Positions 33,170 to 43,625 of a stretch of 64,000 bases of DNA are shown here, piece after piece. The notes under the pieces were generated by a model. That model did no database searches. It saw only the letters and a program-made list of their open reading frames with translations, and was not told the origin of the DNA. This stretch comes from Nannizziopsis barbatae. Its lineage: Eukaryota > Ascomycota > Eurotiomycetes > Onygenales > Nannizziopsiaceae. How positions within the stretch are numbered: position 1 is the stretch's first letter; each line of letters starts with the position of its first letter. The stretch covers positions 6,227,501 to 6,291,500 of the forward strand of contig JACVYH010000002.1 of NCBI GenBank assembly GCA_014964245.1, given 5' to 3'. The position numbers and the translations under genes are program-made.

Positions 33170-33987
33170 CGAGGTGACGAATATGTCTGTGTGAATCCAC
33201 CTCCCCTGGTCGACCTGTTTCTCCTCCTGCATCCTCCTCGCCACCTCTAACCAACATTGCGGTTCTAAAGATTCGCGATGCACATAGGCTATGTCTGAGG
33301 CTTGTCGCCAAAAACTATGCCATAGCACAATATTTTCCATGCTGAGAGCTGGGCTTCAGTCCTGGGAGTTCGCCGTTGGCTTCTCGGGTAATTGCTAGCA
33401 AGGGTTTCTCCCTGCAGAAAAAGATTCACATTGGGCTGCTGAAGTTTTAGCCAGCTTTCAAACCGTATTGTTAGCCTCCAGAGCATTCGTTCAAGGGAGA
33501 GGGTACGTTAGCCACGGTATTCAAAGGGTGTAAGTGGTCTTAGCTATGATCTTTTGCGGGCTAGATACCCCGTACGTTAGTGCTTTGTTGAACAGACATA
33601 ATATCTCTAATTACGGCATTAACCTAAATCTCTCTAAGAGCCGAGCTTGAGAAAGCGCCAGGTTTTAGCTGCCCGCACTCTAATCCGTGCTCTGTAGCAG
33701 GTTGATAAAAGACATTATCCCAAGTTGTAACTTACGGAGTACGGAGTCGTTAATCACAAGATTGCAAGATATCCAGGAGAGTTGGGCTTGGCACACCGCC
33801 TATTCCTGCCTTTTACGGTATTTATTATGTACAAACTGAGCAAACATATCGTTTGTCCAATCACATGCATGGATTTCTCCCCGATCCAATCAAAGCAGCT
33901 TGTTTAACTAGTAAGTAGCAGCGCCAAGAAACCTCAAACTGTAAGTCAACGTCAGCTCACTTGGAACACGTCCTCTTGTCCAATTGC
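33170..33987. other. PKS-NRPS upstream region, no gene seen
   Basis: The distal promoter of the PKS-NRPS gene and the 3' flank of the first P450. Small open frames at 33099-33486 are not convincing. A double TACGGAGTACGGAGT motif lies at about 33733. Confidence 0.5.
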
Positions 33988-35725
33988 CTATGATCTGGAT
34001 TTGAAAAAGATTGTAACTGTGTCATCTGGTTTCCATGTTCCGTTGGCGAGTGGTGTGAGCTTCGGAGGAATGCTACCTTCTTTAAGCCAAATATCGTAAT
34101 TCATGACAATATGTGCTAAAGCAATCTTGAGTGTGCTGGTAGCGAAGAAGCGACCCGGGCACGCCTGAGTGCCGTCACCCCAGCCCGGCGAGTCGGAGCC
34201 GGTGGTTAGGAAATGGTATCGGTTGTCATTACCTGGCTGCTCGCGCAGCTCGTAGAAACGATTCATGTCGAACTTGTCCGGGTCTGTCCAGAGTTCTGGA
34301 GATCGGTTGATTGACTGCGCGTCGATTCCGACGATGGTGCCGGGCGGAATCGTCGGACCAACAGAGATTTTGACCGGCTTCTCGATTATGCGCTGCAAGG
34401 TGACTGTCGAGCGTATAAGCTTTGTTAGGAAGTGTCTTATGGGGTAAGTTTGAGAACAACTCACAGAGGCTGACGGGGTGCAGTCGGAACGATTCACGAA
34501 GGAAACTATCCATTCGCTTCAGTTCCTGGAGGTGGGTTCTTGGCAATTTCCCATCTATCATCACCTCTTTTACCTCTTGGCGCATGATTTCAACGGCCTC
34601 TGGACGCTGGGCCAACTCACAGAGGACATGGTAGAGTGCCGATGCCGTTGATGGCGTGGAATCAAAGCTAACAAGGAGATAGTCCGTGACTAGCTGCTTA
34701 ATTGTCGCTTCTGCTGCTTTGTAGCGCGATAAAAGAAAAGCAGTAAACGGGATGTCTCCGTCTGTTGTTGACTGAAGCAGGCTCTTCTTATCCTCGGCCT
34801 CGCTAAAAGCCCGTATATCATCTTTGAGCATCGGACTGAGCAACCTCTTCATATCCCACTGGTTTTTGAGTGTGGGAAAGAAGAGTAAGGGCTTCATCCA
34901 CGGCCTCAGCACAGCAGGACAAGCATTCAATAGCGTGACTGCAACGTGAATGACGAGAGGAGACAACATGACAGCACGTACCCATTTACGATTGCATCCC
35001 AACTTCCTGCCTACGAAAGAACAGGCATTAATCTGAGCGACAAGCTCGAAACTTGTCATCAACAGGTTGAAGGCTTTCGGATCCGGACAGTAACCGACTA
35101 TGGCATCGAAAGCCGTGCGGGTGTCTTGCTGTCTATTAAAAACACGTGCGGGAAGAGAGCGAGTCAAGTCTGCAATGATTGTTTTCAGGAGCGCTGGTGT
35201 TTCTGTACCAATGAGACTCCAGTCGCCATAATTAGCAGCATGAAAAAACCCTTTTGCCGAGGCGGTACTCTCAGGAAGACGTTTCAGTTCGTTGAAACAT
35301 TGACGAGGATAAATAACGAAGCTATGGCGATTGTTGATAGCAATGAACGGCTCATTCGGGTACTGCGGTTTTGCTTGTTAGCCCTACCACCTAGCTGATC
35401 ATCACAACCATCTCAAAAACTAAATATCAAGTTGTACCTTCTCTCGCCCTTCCTTGATGATGTTCTCATAGTGGGACTCATTTCGTCTCACAACAGGCAA
35501 TCCGCTCGGCAGCGTCGCTTGATTTCTTCCGAACAGCGCAAAATAGGAAAGACAAAGCAAGGAACCTATAATCGCAAAAGCAAAAGCGGTTTTGGTTGGG
35601 GAGTCGAGTAACATATTCTTGATGATAAGTTTCGTGAATTGCCACCTAGATAATTTAAGGGGAGCTAGGCTCTGTCGAAGAACCAGAAATGGTTCCACGA
35701 CGTTTGCATGAAATTTGAGTGACAT
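33988..35725 (-). CDS. Cytochrome P450 monooxygenase (cluster P450 1)
   Basis: Exons 35725-35438, 35362-34465 and 34403-33988 (introns of 75 and 61 bp) give 533 residues. An N-terminal hydrophobic anchor (TAFAFAIIGSLLCLSYFALF, about 45-64) predicts an endoplasmic-reticulum enzyme. The I-helix region lies near TDYLLVSFDSTPSTASA, the K-helix ExxR is ESFR, and the heme loop is WGDGTQACPGR with ligand Cys477; the usual leading Phe of that loop is Trp. The first intron uses the acceptor CCGCAG, giving KYPNEPFIAI. Nearer AG sites leave an in-frame stop or the wrong phase. The second junction gives SL|FTLQR, the normal post-K-helix context. P450s in ccs-type clusters oxidise the macrocycle or the isoindolone; which site this one uses cannot be read from sequence. 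Confidence 0.9.
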
Positions 35726-35895
35726 TTAGATTTCAAGTTATGGCTTCTGAATAGGTGGCGGTTGGCGGGAAGTATCAAAAAAGTGCTTTATGGGAATGGA
35801 AGATTGGCACATCTCCTTATTTCAGCAAAAAAGAAAGATGCCCTATTCTTGCAGCCCAGCCTTGAGCGGCAAGGTCGCTGTAGGAAGCGTTCGTC

Positions 35896-35906
35896 TTCGG
35901 TTTCGG
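35896..35906. promoter_or_regulatory. TTCGGTTTCGG motif upstream of P450 1
   Basis: A CGG-N3-CGG direct pair 171-181 bp upstream of the first P450 start; one mismatch from the TTCGGATTCGG sites of other cluster promoters. Confidence 0.45.
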
Positions 35907-35998
35907 AGAGGGGCCTCCGATAGCTTGATTTCGAAGTTCTCAACCCGATTCGCTGGCGCCCCGAAGCCAAGTAGTAACTTGGCCCGATAGTCTAAAGT

Positions 35999-36014
35999 AT
36001 GTATGTACATACAT
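35999..36014. promoter_or_regulatory. 16-bp perfect palindrome ATGTATGTACATACAT
   Basis: A perfect palindrome between the two P450 genes. Its core GTATGTACATAC recurs at 22890-22901, within a PKS-NRPS intron donor. Function unknown. Confidence 0.3.
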
Positions 36015-36676
36015 GATGGAGTAAATTTTTTAGAGGATAATTGGAGGGGGTCCATCACTTCCTCAAGAATGTCAGGAACCTTCGTTATCCTGATTATCCA
36101 TCTCGGCACCAACTTCTCGCTTAAAATATTGACCGGCCTCCGCAAAACGGCCAAAGGCTATCTATCTTAGAGGGGAATAGATACGGCTCGTGAAAGGCTT
36201 TGGTGAGGCACTATATCTCATTATTACCTCCGACAAGAATGGTACAGATTATGCTAAAACATGTTTCCGATCCCTGCTACTGTCATGATCTTCCTCTCTG
36301 GTGCTGGGACCTTGTTCGCTGTGTGTTTGGAAGCTCTAGCCAAGAATCCGTCCCAATTCAAGGCCGGTTCGGGAACTGTAATCCAAATATAACTGCCAGG
36401 GTAAACTAGGGTATGGTTCTGGCCTTGCCAATGTAGCCAATGTTAAAGGATTGATCTGTTGGGCGGGTACCGAGAGAGTTGTTCAGAATTTCAATGCATC
36501 TAATATGAAACTTCTTCGACTTCCCCCAAAACGAGCCTTTTCATTGAAGTTTATTGTTACCTCAAGGTTATAACTAGTTATCATAAATCGTGGCCATCGC
36601 GGAACTGGTTAACACTCGCATCGCGTCTGCCCCTCAATATTGTAGCAGTATTGACTTGATACCATGATGCTATCTT

Positions 36677-38317
36677 TCATTCTAAATCCAGCTTTCTAAC
36701 CTGTATCTTCACATTCGTATCAGGTCTCAAATTGTTATGGTTATGGTCATCAGGTGGTCGTTGTGTGCTCCTGTCATCGAACATGACCTCGTATCTTGTC
36801 ATCAGCTGGATAAGCACAAACTTGATCACCAACGCGCTAACAAAACGCCCCGGGCATGCATGTGGACCACCCCCAAAATTAAGCATTGTGTTCGAAACTG
36901 AGGCATAATGAAAGCGATTTGTATCGACAGTCTCCCGCAGACGAAGAAATCGGTACCCGTCAAATTTGTCAGGGTCGGGGTAATTGTTAGCATCGTAGTG
37001 CACACCGTCAGCACCAAACAAGACGGTCGTCCCGGCCGGGATACGTAAGCCATCCTTGAAGACATGCGGTTTGAGTGTATAACGCTGAAGGGTGACTAGA
37101 AGGTTCATTAGCCCAGTGTCATTGTATAGTCGAGGTTTGGGCAAGGTGGCTCTACTTACCGAAACCTATAGGATTCACCCTTGAACTCTCCTTCATGAAA
37201 CTATCAAGCTTTTTCATCCTCGCTACATGCTGCAACGTCCATTTACCATCCGCTTTGACTTTCGTTAGCGTTTCGTTGACTTCAGCTTTTATCTCCTCAT
37301 GATATTCAGGATGCGCAAGCCAGTCAAATAGAATAGAGTTGAGCGTCCCAGAGGTTGTGTGTATGGACGTCATTGAGAGGAACAGCTCTTGATCAACGAT
37401 TCCAGCTAGCGATGTATCGGCATTTTTCCTACCTAGAAGCCAGTACACAGTGTCTTGAAACAATTGCAAAGAGCTGCCGTTAGTCTTAAAGCCCATGGTC
37501 GCCTCTTGACGCGCTTTGTAGTGCAACTTGAGCAACTCAGTAGCCTGCGTCCGTATTTGTTTCAATTGTGCCTGCGTGGAGTTTGACCAATATGCCAACC
37601 ATCTCCATCGCGGTGTGTATTTTTCACGAATAACATTGGTTGCGCCAAAGACGGCATAAGTCGCTTCAATTACTATACGTTGCCATTCACGATTTCGACA
37701 TAGCTGAGGACCGACTAGCACAAATGACATTGTGCGAGCCACAATATCGCAGATATATGCGTATGCGAAAGTCGAAGTCCAATCTGAGGAGGTATTCTCT
37801 TCGAGACCTGCCACAGCCTCATTCCAGATTCCGTCGACCAAAATGGCTATAGTAAACCATCAGCGTTGATGACAACATCGTTGTAGCTTAGCTCACCCAA
37901 ATTTTTATTCACGTCATCCTTGATTACCGCAGTTGCAGCATCTGTCTGGTGCGGTGCGTGGCTGTAATTCAATAAAAATGCTTTCTCCGAAAAAACATTA
38001 AAACTAAACAGCGATTTTGGAGCACGTTTGACTTCGTCGAAATATTTCATAGGTAAGAAGACCTGGGGCCCCATTTCACCAATGGGATTGCGCATTTGGA
38101 AAGGAACTCCATGGCGGAGGTATTTTTCATAGCCTATCTTGAGAAGGGCCCGAGTTTCACGCATGTACCGCCCGCTTGCGTTGGATCCTTCAAATCGTAG
38201 CTCAGGAATATGTTTCAATTCTTTTTCGGTCACAGCTCGCACATCACGGAAAATGCAGAGGTAGAAAAAACCACTAACCCCTACCAGGAGCGAAAGAAAG
38301 AATATTTGATCTAGCAT
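36677..38317 (-). CDS. Cytochrome P450 monooxygenase (cluster P450 2)
   Basis: Exons 38317-37897, 37846-37160 and 37095-36677 (introns of 50 and 64 bp) give 508 residues. The N-terminal segment IFFLSLLVGVSGFFYLCIF (about 5-23) is a membrane anchor. The K-helix ExxR is ESSR and the heme loop FGGGPHACPGR has ligand Cys450. Junctions NL|AILVDG and GF|VTLQR restore conserved context, and both introns interrupt codons after base 1. Intron positions near the K-helix match those of P450 1, and both proteins share the VTLQR/FTLQR and IPxGT context. The two probably belong to related secondary-metabolite P450 families. It lies between P450 1 and the enoyl reductase, all on the same strand. The reaction is probably hydroxylation, ketone formation or epoxidation of the cytochalasan scaffold. 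Confidence 0.9.
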
Positions 38318-38681
38318 CTTTAGTAGGACATCGGAAGCTTCATCGAGAGGTGGAAAATCGAAAGCAGCCCAGAATAATGGCGGTGCCGCACTCGTCAGAT
38401 GTTAATATATGGGCCGGAGTCGATGATCTAGTCTCTCAATTATTATTTACTTACTTTTAGGGATCAGGATGCCTGGTGTGGGAACCGCCGTCGGGTGCAC
38501 ACCGATATTTCGGGGATCGGCATAAAGCCGGGGATTTATACAATGGCCGGTCAGAACGAGACACCGGATGTTGCCATTAAATTTCACCTAATAACAATTT
38601 GAAGAGAAAGTAGCATGGACACCGTTTCGGTTATCCCTTTAACGTGTAGTGTCGTTGGATTTGGTATAGTGTTGTAGGTAT
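38318..38681. promoter_or_regulatory. P450 2 promoter with CCG/CGG pairs
   Basis: Spacer between P450 2 and the enoyl reductase stop. It contains ACCGTTTCGGT (38621-38631), an inverted CCG-N3-CGG pair about 304 bp upstream of P450 2, and a second CCG-N6-CGG pair near 38501. These are divergent variants of the motif seen in the other cluster promoters. Confidence 0.35.
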
Positions 38682-39814
38682 CTAGTTTTCACCTAGATCT
38701 ACAACCATTTTATAGCCAGAAACTTCCTTATTCTTCAGCATAGCAACTCCCTTCAGCACAGCGTCGAATCCACCGTCCATTTTTTTAAGCGGATGAGGAC
38801 TCAATTTCCCGAGATCTAGTAGATTCTGCAGACTCCGATACCAGGTTATTCCAAAAGCACGCATTTCGGGGTCTTCATCGCGCTCATATCCGTAATTCAG
38901 CCCTAGACGGTGGCCCAACAGGGCTGGGCCCATGACAAATCCTACTCTGATTGACTTGCGTTCAAGCACATAGTCAGGATACATTTCCAGGCAAGCATAG
39001 CGGCCGCCTGCCCGTCCCATGGCGCCATAGCAGAGAGCAATGCTCTTAGCGTCCGTGAATGGATCGAGAATATGAGCCAGCGCGTTGCGGGTGTACTTTT
39101 TGATGTTTTGTGCACAATCGGGGTCGTTGTAGTCAAAGACCTTTTCAGCGCCGTACTTCTTCGCCAATTCAAAATTCTTGGGTGAACAGGTGGCGATCGG
39201 GCGATAACCAGCTCTAAATTTAATCTCAAACTTTAAAACCATAGTTTATGCGTAAACAAGGAGCGAACGAAGACTCACAGTCGGAGAAGCTGCATCGCCA
39301 TAGTTCCCACCGAAGAGCTGCCGCCATGGACTAGGACAACTAGCGACTTTGCAGTGGGTTGGTCTGGTGTCCCTGGCAGAGCCAAAGCCTTGAATAGAGC
39401 CATGCCAAGCGTCGCCAATCCAGTACCGCCAAGCCCTGCAGCCTCTAGAAAAGTCATCCCCGATGGCACCTTGAGTGTAAAATCGGACTCGGAGACAATA
39501 TATTCGGCGAAGGCCCCCGATTCAGGCCGGAGTGGGTTTGACCCATGGACAGCGCCACAGACGCGGTCTCCAATACCAAAGGAAACGACTTCGGATCCGA
39601 GACCGACGACGATCCCGGCAAAGTCACAGCCATCAACAGCTCCAGGGCAAGGAAACCGCTCGTGCATCTTGTAGTCGCAGGGATTGATAGCGACGGCTTT
39701 CGTTTGGACCAATATTTCGTCAGTCTTCAGCGCAGGGAGCGGTGCATGTTGTTCAATTCGGAGTTTATGGTCATCCCCCTCAACAATTGCAACACGACTT
39801 TTTGGAAGCGGCAT
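38682..39814 (-). CDS. Stand-alone trans-acting enoyl reductase (CcsC/LovC type)
   Basis: Exons 39814-39279 and 39213-38682 with a 65-bp intron give 355 residues, typical for this family. It is a zinc-free medium-chain dehydrogenase: an N-terminal GroES-like domain (INPCDYKM, CDFAGIVVGLG), then a Rossmann domain with VHGGSSSVGTMAMQLL. The splice restores QLLRL|AGYRPIATCSPKNF. These enzymes dock to a highly reducing PKS and reduce selected enoyl intermediates. That role fits the partner PKS-NRPS, whose own ER region is degenerate. It is divergent from the Diels-Alderase gene and shares a 343-bp promoter with it, so the two are probably coregulated. Equivalent to CcsC in the cytochalasin E cluster. 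Confidence 0.92.
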
Positions 39815-39951
39815 AATTCTTTCGATACTCTAATGGACTGCTAGAAAATTGTAGGCTGAGATTCCATGGGCTCAAAAGTTAATATATCCCACACCTTGAG
39901 GGCCGGGCGATATGATGTCTTGCCGCAGACCCGGCCATCTTTGGACAGTTT

Positions 39952-39962
39952 CCGAATCCGAA
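39952..39962. promoter_or_regulatory. TTCGGATTCGG motif in the divergent ER/Diels-Alderase promoter
   Basis: Seen as CCGAATCCGAA on the plus strand, 138-148 bp from the enoyl reductase start and 196-206 bp from the Diels-Alderase start. The 11 bp are identical to the site at 41803-41813. Confidence 0.5.
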
Positions 39963-40157
39963 CCTGCAGCCTAGGATTTTCCGATATTGGTTCCTTTGCT
40001 GCATTCAGGTTATTAGCATTCCTACCGTCGAACAGCCACACAAAAGCCTTGCACATGAATCAAAGAACAATAGTACCGTCCATCACTTCCGTCCAAAGTT
40101 TTCTTCCCCGAATTGCTCTTTCTCAGGCCTCTTTTCATAGCATACAACTCCAAATCA

Positions 40158-41417
40158 ATGATTGGCCACGCACTACTCTCAGTTTGGCTCCTGGCTGCAT
40201 CCGTTCGGGGCACTGACCTCTGGCCGGAGCCATGGCCTCTTCACTGGAGATCTCCTATCATAGCCAACCAGGAACAAATACTCTTGGCGGACGAAGCCGC
40301 AGGAGCAGGTTGCGAGATCAGCGATATCACCGCGTTCGAGATGGTCAAGGGGCGGAAAATAGTGGATTTCGCCGTGGATGCAACTGAGAACCTTGAACTT
40401 CCTAAAATTCGACCGCTTAACTCCTCAGCCGGTGAGCAGTGGGAATTTGATGGAGTGTCAAAAGACGGAATGCAATCTTTTGTCTTCGGATTTTACCGAG
40501 ACCCCAATTATGCTATTCTGGGAACTGGAAATTTTCGTCTATCGATAGAATTTGCTTTCGCCGATCGCACCCGCTTCTTCGAGGTGTACTATCCCGAAAG
40601 ATCTGTTGTCGAGTCCTGTTCGCATGGAACAAGGGGAGTATGGGTGGACGCAAAGAACGATTATAGATTCTCTTTTATGGTGAATGCAGATATGAGCGAA
40701 GCAATTGTCACCTTACAATCCGATACCGTCAAGGGAAAAGCTGTCATTCTTTCCAAAGCCTTGCCAATAACGGCGGATGGCCATCCTTGGCCGAGTCAAA
40801 ACGCATCCACAGCCCCAGTTGCCTACTGGCACTGGTCACAGCCCATTCCTGCTGGAACTGTGAATCTAGACGTCAACATTAAGGGCCGTAATGTGACGTG
40901 GAGCGGAATGGGCGGGCATGAAAGATTTTGGTCTGCATTTAGTTGGTTCACTTGTTTGACCGACCTCCAAGGCGTGAGAGCCATGCTTGGACCCTACGTC
41001 CTTAGTTTCTTCCGTTTCGGTTCCAATATAAAGAAAGGTCATTCCCATCAGTCTGCTGTACTGTTCAAGGATGGGTTACCAATCTTTCGAAGTACTCTCG
41101 CCAATGTTTCTGAGACTGAAGACTATGTTCTCGCTACCAAAACATATGGTGGAAAGGTCACGGGGACGCTTAACGACAAGGTGACGGGTTTCCAGTTGGA
41201 GCTCGTATCGCCAGCCAACATGCAGCACTATACATTCTTCATAGAGCACGCTAATCTTGGATTTGAGTTTATGCTAGGAGAAGGTGTAGGCGGAAGTGGT
41301 TTCTCGGGTTATTCGAGAGGCGGCCATGTTGGGTTGGGTCAGTATGAGGGCATTGCGCTGAGTGAAGCTTTGACTTTTCCCAAGAACTCCCCATTGTTTC
41401 GCAGTAATTTTGTCTGA
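40158..41417 (+). CDS. Lipocalin-like Diels-Alderase candidate (CcsF type)
   Basis: One open frame. The Met at 40158 is chosen because it is directly followed by a hydrophobic signal-like segment (MIGHALLSVWLLAASVRG), giving 419 residues; an upstream in-frame Met at 40113 adds 15 residues and is less likely. The body is beta-rich with many aromatic residues (for example AYWHWSQPIPAGTVNLDV and GGHERFWSAFSWFTC), like the calycin/hydroxyneurosporene-synthase-like fold of fungal pericyclases such as CcsF, Fsa2 and CghA. The C-terminus has a Gly-rich strand (GEGVGGSGFSGYSRGGHVG). In cytochalasan pathways this protein guides the intramolecular [4+2] cycloaddition that builds the isoindolone-fused macrocycle. 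The assignment rests on fold character, length and cluster context rather than a catalytic motif. Confidence 0.8.
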   Translation: MIGHALLSVWLLAASVRGTDLWPEPWPLHWRSPIIANQEQILLADEAAGAGCEISDITAFEMVKGRKIVDFAVDATENLELPKIRPLNSSAGEQWEFDGVSKDGMQSFVFGFYRDPNYAILGTGNFRLSIEFAFADRTRFFEVYYPERSVVESCSHGTRGVWVDAKNDYRFSFMVNADMSEAIVTLQSDTVKGKAVILSKALPITADGHPWPSQNASTAPVAYWHWSQPIPAGTVNLDVNIKGRNVTWSGMGGHERFWSAFSWFTCLTDLQGVRAMLGPYVLSFFRFGSNIKKGHSHQSAVLFKDGLPIFRSTLANVSETEDYVLATKTYGGKVTGTLNDKVTGFQLELVSPANMQHYTFFIEHANLGFEFMLGEGVGGSGFSGYSRGGHVGLGQYEGIALSEALTFPKNSPLFRSNFV

Positions 41418-42026
41418 CTGTTCCCTGACAACCAAAAAAGCCCCATATGTAAAAGGAAAAGCTAGGCTAGATATATCAACCTTCAGTACTTTGTCAAAGG
41501 CTTCCCCGTTGCTCAGTAACTGTCAAGTATTGCTCTATTTCAACTCTATGAGCACCTTAAAATCGTAGAGACCTTTGAACAGACCACCAAGGGCAGGTCA
41601 GGGGTTCAAAAAAGGGTCTTGGGCCCCAGGCAATAGAAAGGAAGAGTGGTGGTTGATACTTTTTTTCACCAACTGTTGCAAACCCTGACGCAGTTCGAAA
41701 GCGTGAACAAATTGTGGATTCGGAGGCTGTATCACAAAGCCGGAGCCTGTAAAGACCTAAAGTGGAGCATCAGACCCGAAGCAATGCCGTATTTTGAGGT
41801 CGCCGAATCCGAATAAATTTATTGATTTTAGCTCCGATACGGTGGGCAAATAGCTAACAAGCCAAATAAATGAAGAACTGATTGTCTCAATGTGAGCTTT
41901 GTATGTATAATCATACATACTAGACATACATCCATACGAGTTAGCGCTGCCATCAAAAAAAGAGGTCTGTAGGCCGACTTCTGCTGATTTTTGAGACGGT
42001 GCACTGATCCAAAATAAGAATTCGAT
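41418..42026. promoter_or_regulatory. Hydrolase promoter region
   Basis: Spacer of 609 bp between two co-oriented genes. It holds the TTCGGATTCGG site at 41803 and an 8-bp inverted repeat GTATGTAT-N4-ATACATAC at 41901-41920. Small antisense frames here are not supported. Confidence 0.5.
41803..41813. promoter_or_regulatory. TTCGGATTCGG motif upstream of the hydrolase
   Basis: CCGAATCCGAA on the plus strand, 214-224 bp upstream of the hydrolase start; identical over 11 bp to the site at 39952-39962. Confidence 0.5.
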
Positions 42027-43429
42027 ATGCACAAATTTTTCCCGAGCAGTGGTTTTTTCGATTTCGAGACAATCCGCATCCTTGGCACCACCGTCTATGG
42101 CGGTGCTGATGCAGCCGAAGTACTTGAAGCGGTGGGCCAGATCAAAGCAAACGACCCAATCTCCTGGGAAACAGCCTGGGCTATCCAGGCATCACGAGCC
42201 GAGGTTTTAGGGGATGAAGCCCAAAGAGATGGTAATCGAGAGGCAGCAAAACGAGCCTATCTGCGGGCCGCGAACTACACTCGCGCAAGCGGCTATATGT
42301 ATGTCTCTTCAGCTCCGAACAGTGACAGGGACGGCACCGCTATGGTACAGGACCCGCGAGCGCTGCCCAACGCTGTGAAGGTCAACGACTTATTCCGAAA
42401 AGCAATCCGATTAATGGATGGTGCCGTGATTGCTCTCTCCATTCCGTACGAAGATTATGAATTGCCAGCATACCTTTACCTCCCGCCTGGAAATTGCCGC
42501 ATTGCTAGCCGAACGGAGATTCCAATTCTGATTAATTGTGGCGGCGCAGATTCATGTCAGGAGGAGTTGTTTTTTTTAAACCCTGCGGCTGGGCCTAGCT
42601 TGGGATACGCCGTCTTAACATTTGACGGGCCAGGTCAAGGAATGATGTTACGCAAGTATGGGCTCGAAATGCGACCAGATTGGGAGACGGTGACAGGATG
42701 TGTCATTGATCATCTTGTCGATTTTGCTGCAAGGAATCCGAATCTCGAACTGGATGTCGACAGCATATCGGTATCAGGGGCATCGATGGGCGGATATTTC
42801 GCGTTGCGCGCAGCGGTAGACCATAGAATCAAGGCCTGTGTTTCTATTGTAAGAAAAGCAACGCCGCCCGCGGAAAGAACAATGCCCTAATGCTGAAAGT
42901 TTCACATATGTAGGATCCGTTCTATGACATGTGGGACTTCGGAACTGCTCACGTGTCTCCTCTCTTCATTTCCGCCTGGACTAATGGCTGGATAAGTCAA
43001 AATCTGATAGACAAAATGATGGGTTTATTGAAGCTCATATCGTTCCAATTGAAGTGGGAAATCTCCGTGACGGGGTCCTTTTTTGGTTTGTCGTCGCCGG
43101 CTGAGATTCTGCTCCACATGAAGAAATTTACTTTGTCGGATTCTCGAGGAGTAGCAGCGGAGGAGGAGAAACGCGACAGGTTTCTATCGCGTGTGACCTG
43201 CCCTACCCTCGTCTCGGGGGCTCCGAAGTCTCTGTACCTGGATGTTGATAGGCACACGAGACGATGTTTCGAAAATCTGATCAATGTTGATCGTAAGGAG
43301 CTCTGGGTTCCTGGTAGCGAAGGTCAGGGCGGTCTGCAGGCCAAAATGGGAGCGATGGCCTTGTGCAATCAGCACACTTTTCGATTCCTAGACAAAGCGT
43401 TCGGCATTAAAAGAGAGAAGCTGCAATGA
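42027..43429 (+). CDS. Alpha/beta hydrolase (CcsE type)
   Basis: Exons 42027-42848 and 42914-43429 with a 65-bp intron in phase 0 (VSI|DPFYD) give 445 residues. An N-terminal helical region (AWAIQASRAEVLGDEAQRDG and an Arg-rich segment) precedes the hydrolase core. The core has the oxyanion segment INCGGADSCQEE, the strand FDGPGQG and the nucleophile elbow SGASMGGYF (Ser253). A C-terminal His (CNQHTF) is the likely triad base. This architecture matches FrsA/DUF1100-like fungal hydrolases found in PKS-NRPS clusters. In cytochalasan clusters the hydrolase is needed around the condensation of the released aldehyde to the pyrrolinone, before the Diels-Alder step. It is downstream of, and co-oriented with, the Diels-Alderase gene. 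Confidence 0.87.
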
Positions 43430-43625
43430 AACAGTCTCGTTGGTTCCAAATAGGAGATGTTCCCAGGGTCATCGGTTGGCGATTTCAAATAGGTAGTCAG
43501 GTAGCCGCGGCGAGCACATAAATTTCTATGTATGTATGTCCATACTGAACATACGTTCACTACCTGTTATGAAATATCATCCTCGGCGCCTTTTCTCTTG
43601 ATTTCACATTTCCATGGGAGAAAGT

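Larger units (their letters stand above)
35726..36676. other. Intergenic spacer, promoter of P450 1
   Basis: About 950 bp between the two P450 genes. It holds the CGG-TTT-CGG motif at 35896 and a 16-bp palindrome at 35999. Two small antisense frames (35788-35970, 35843-36154) are not supported as genes. Confidence 0.5.
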
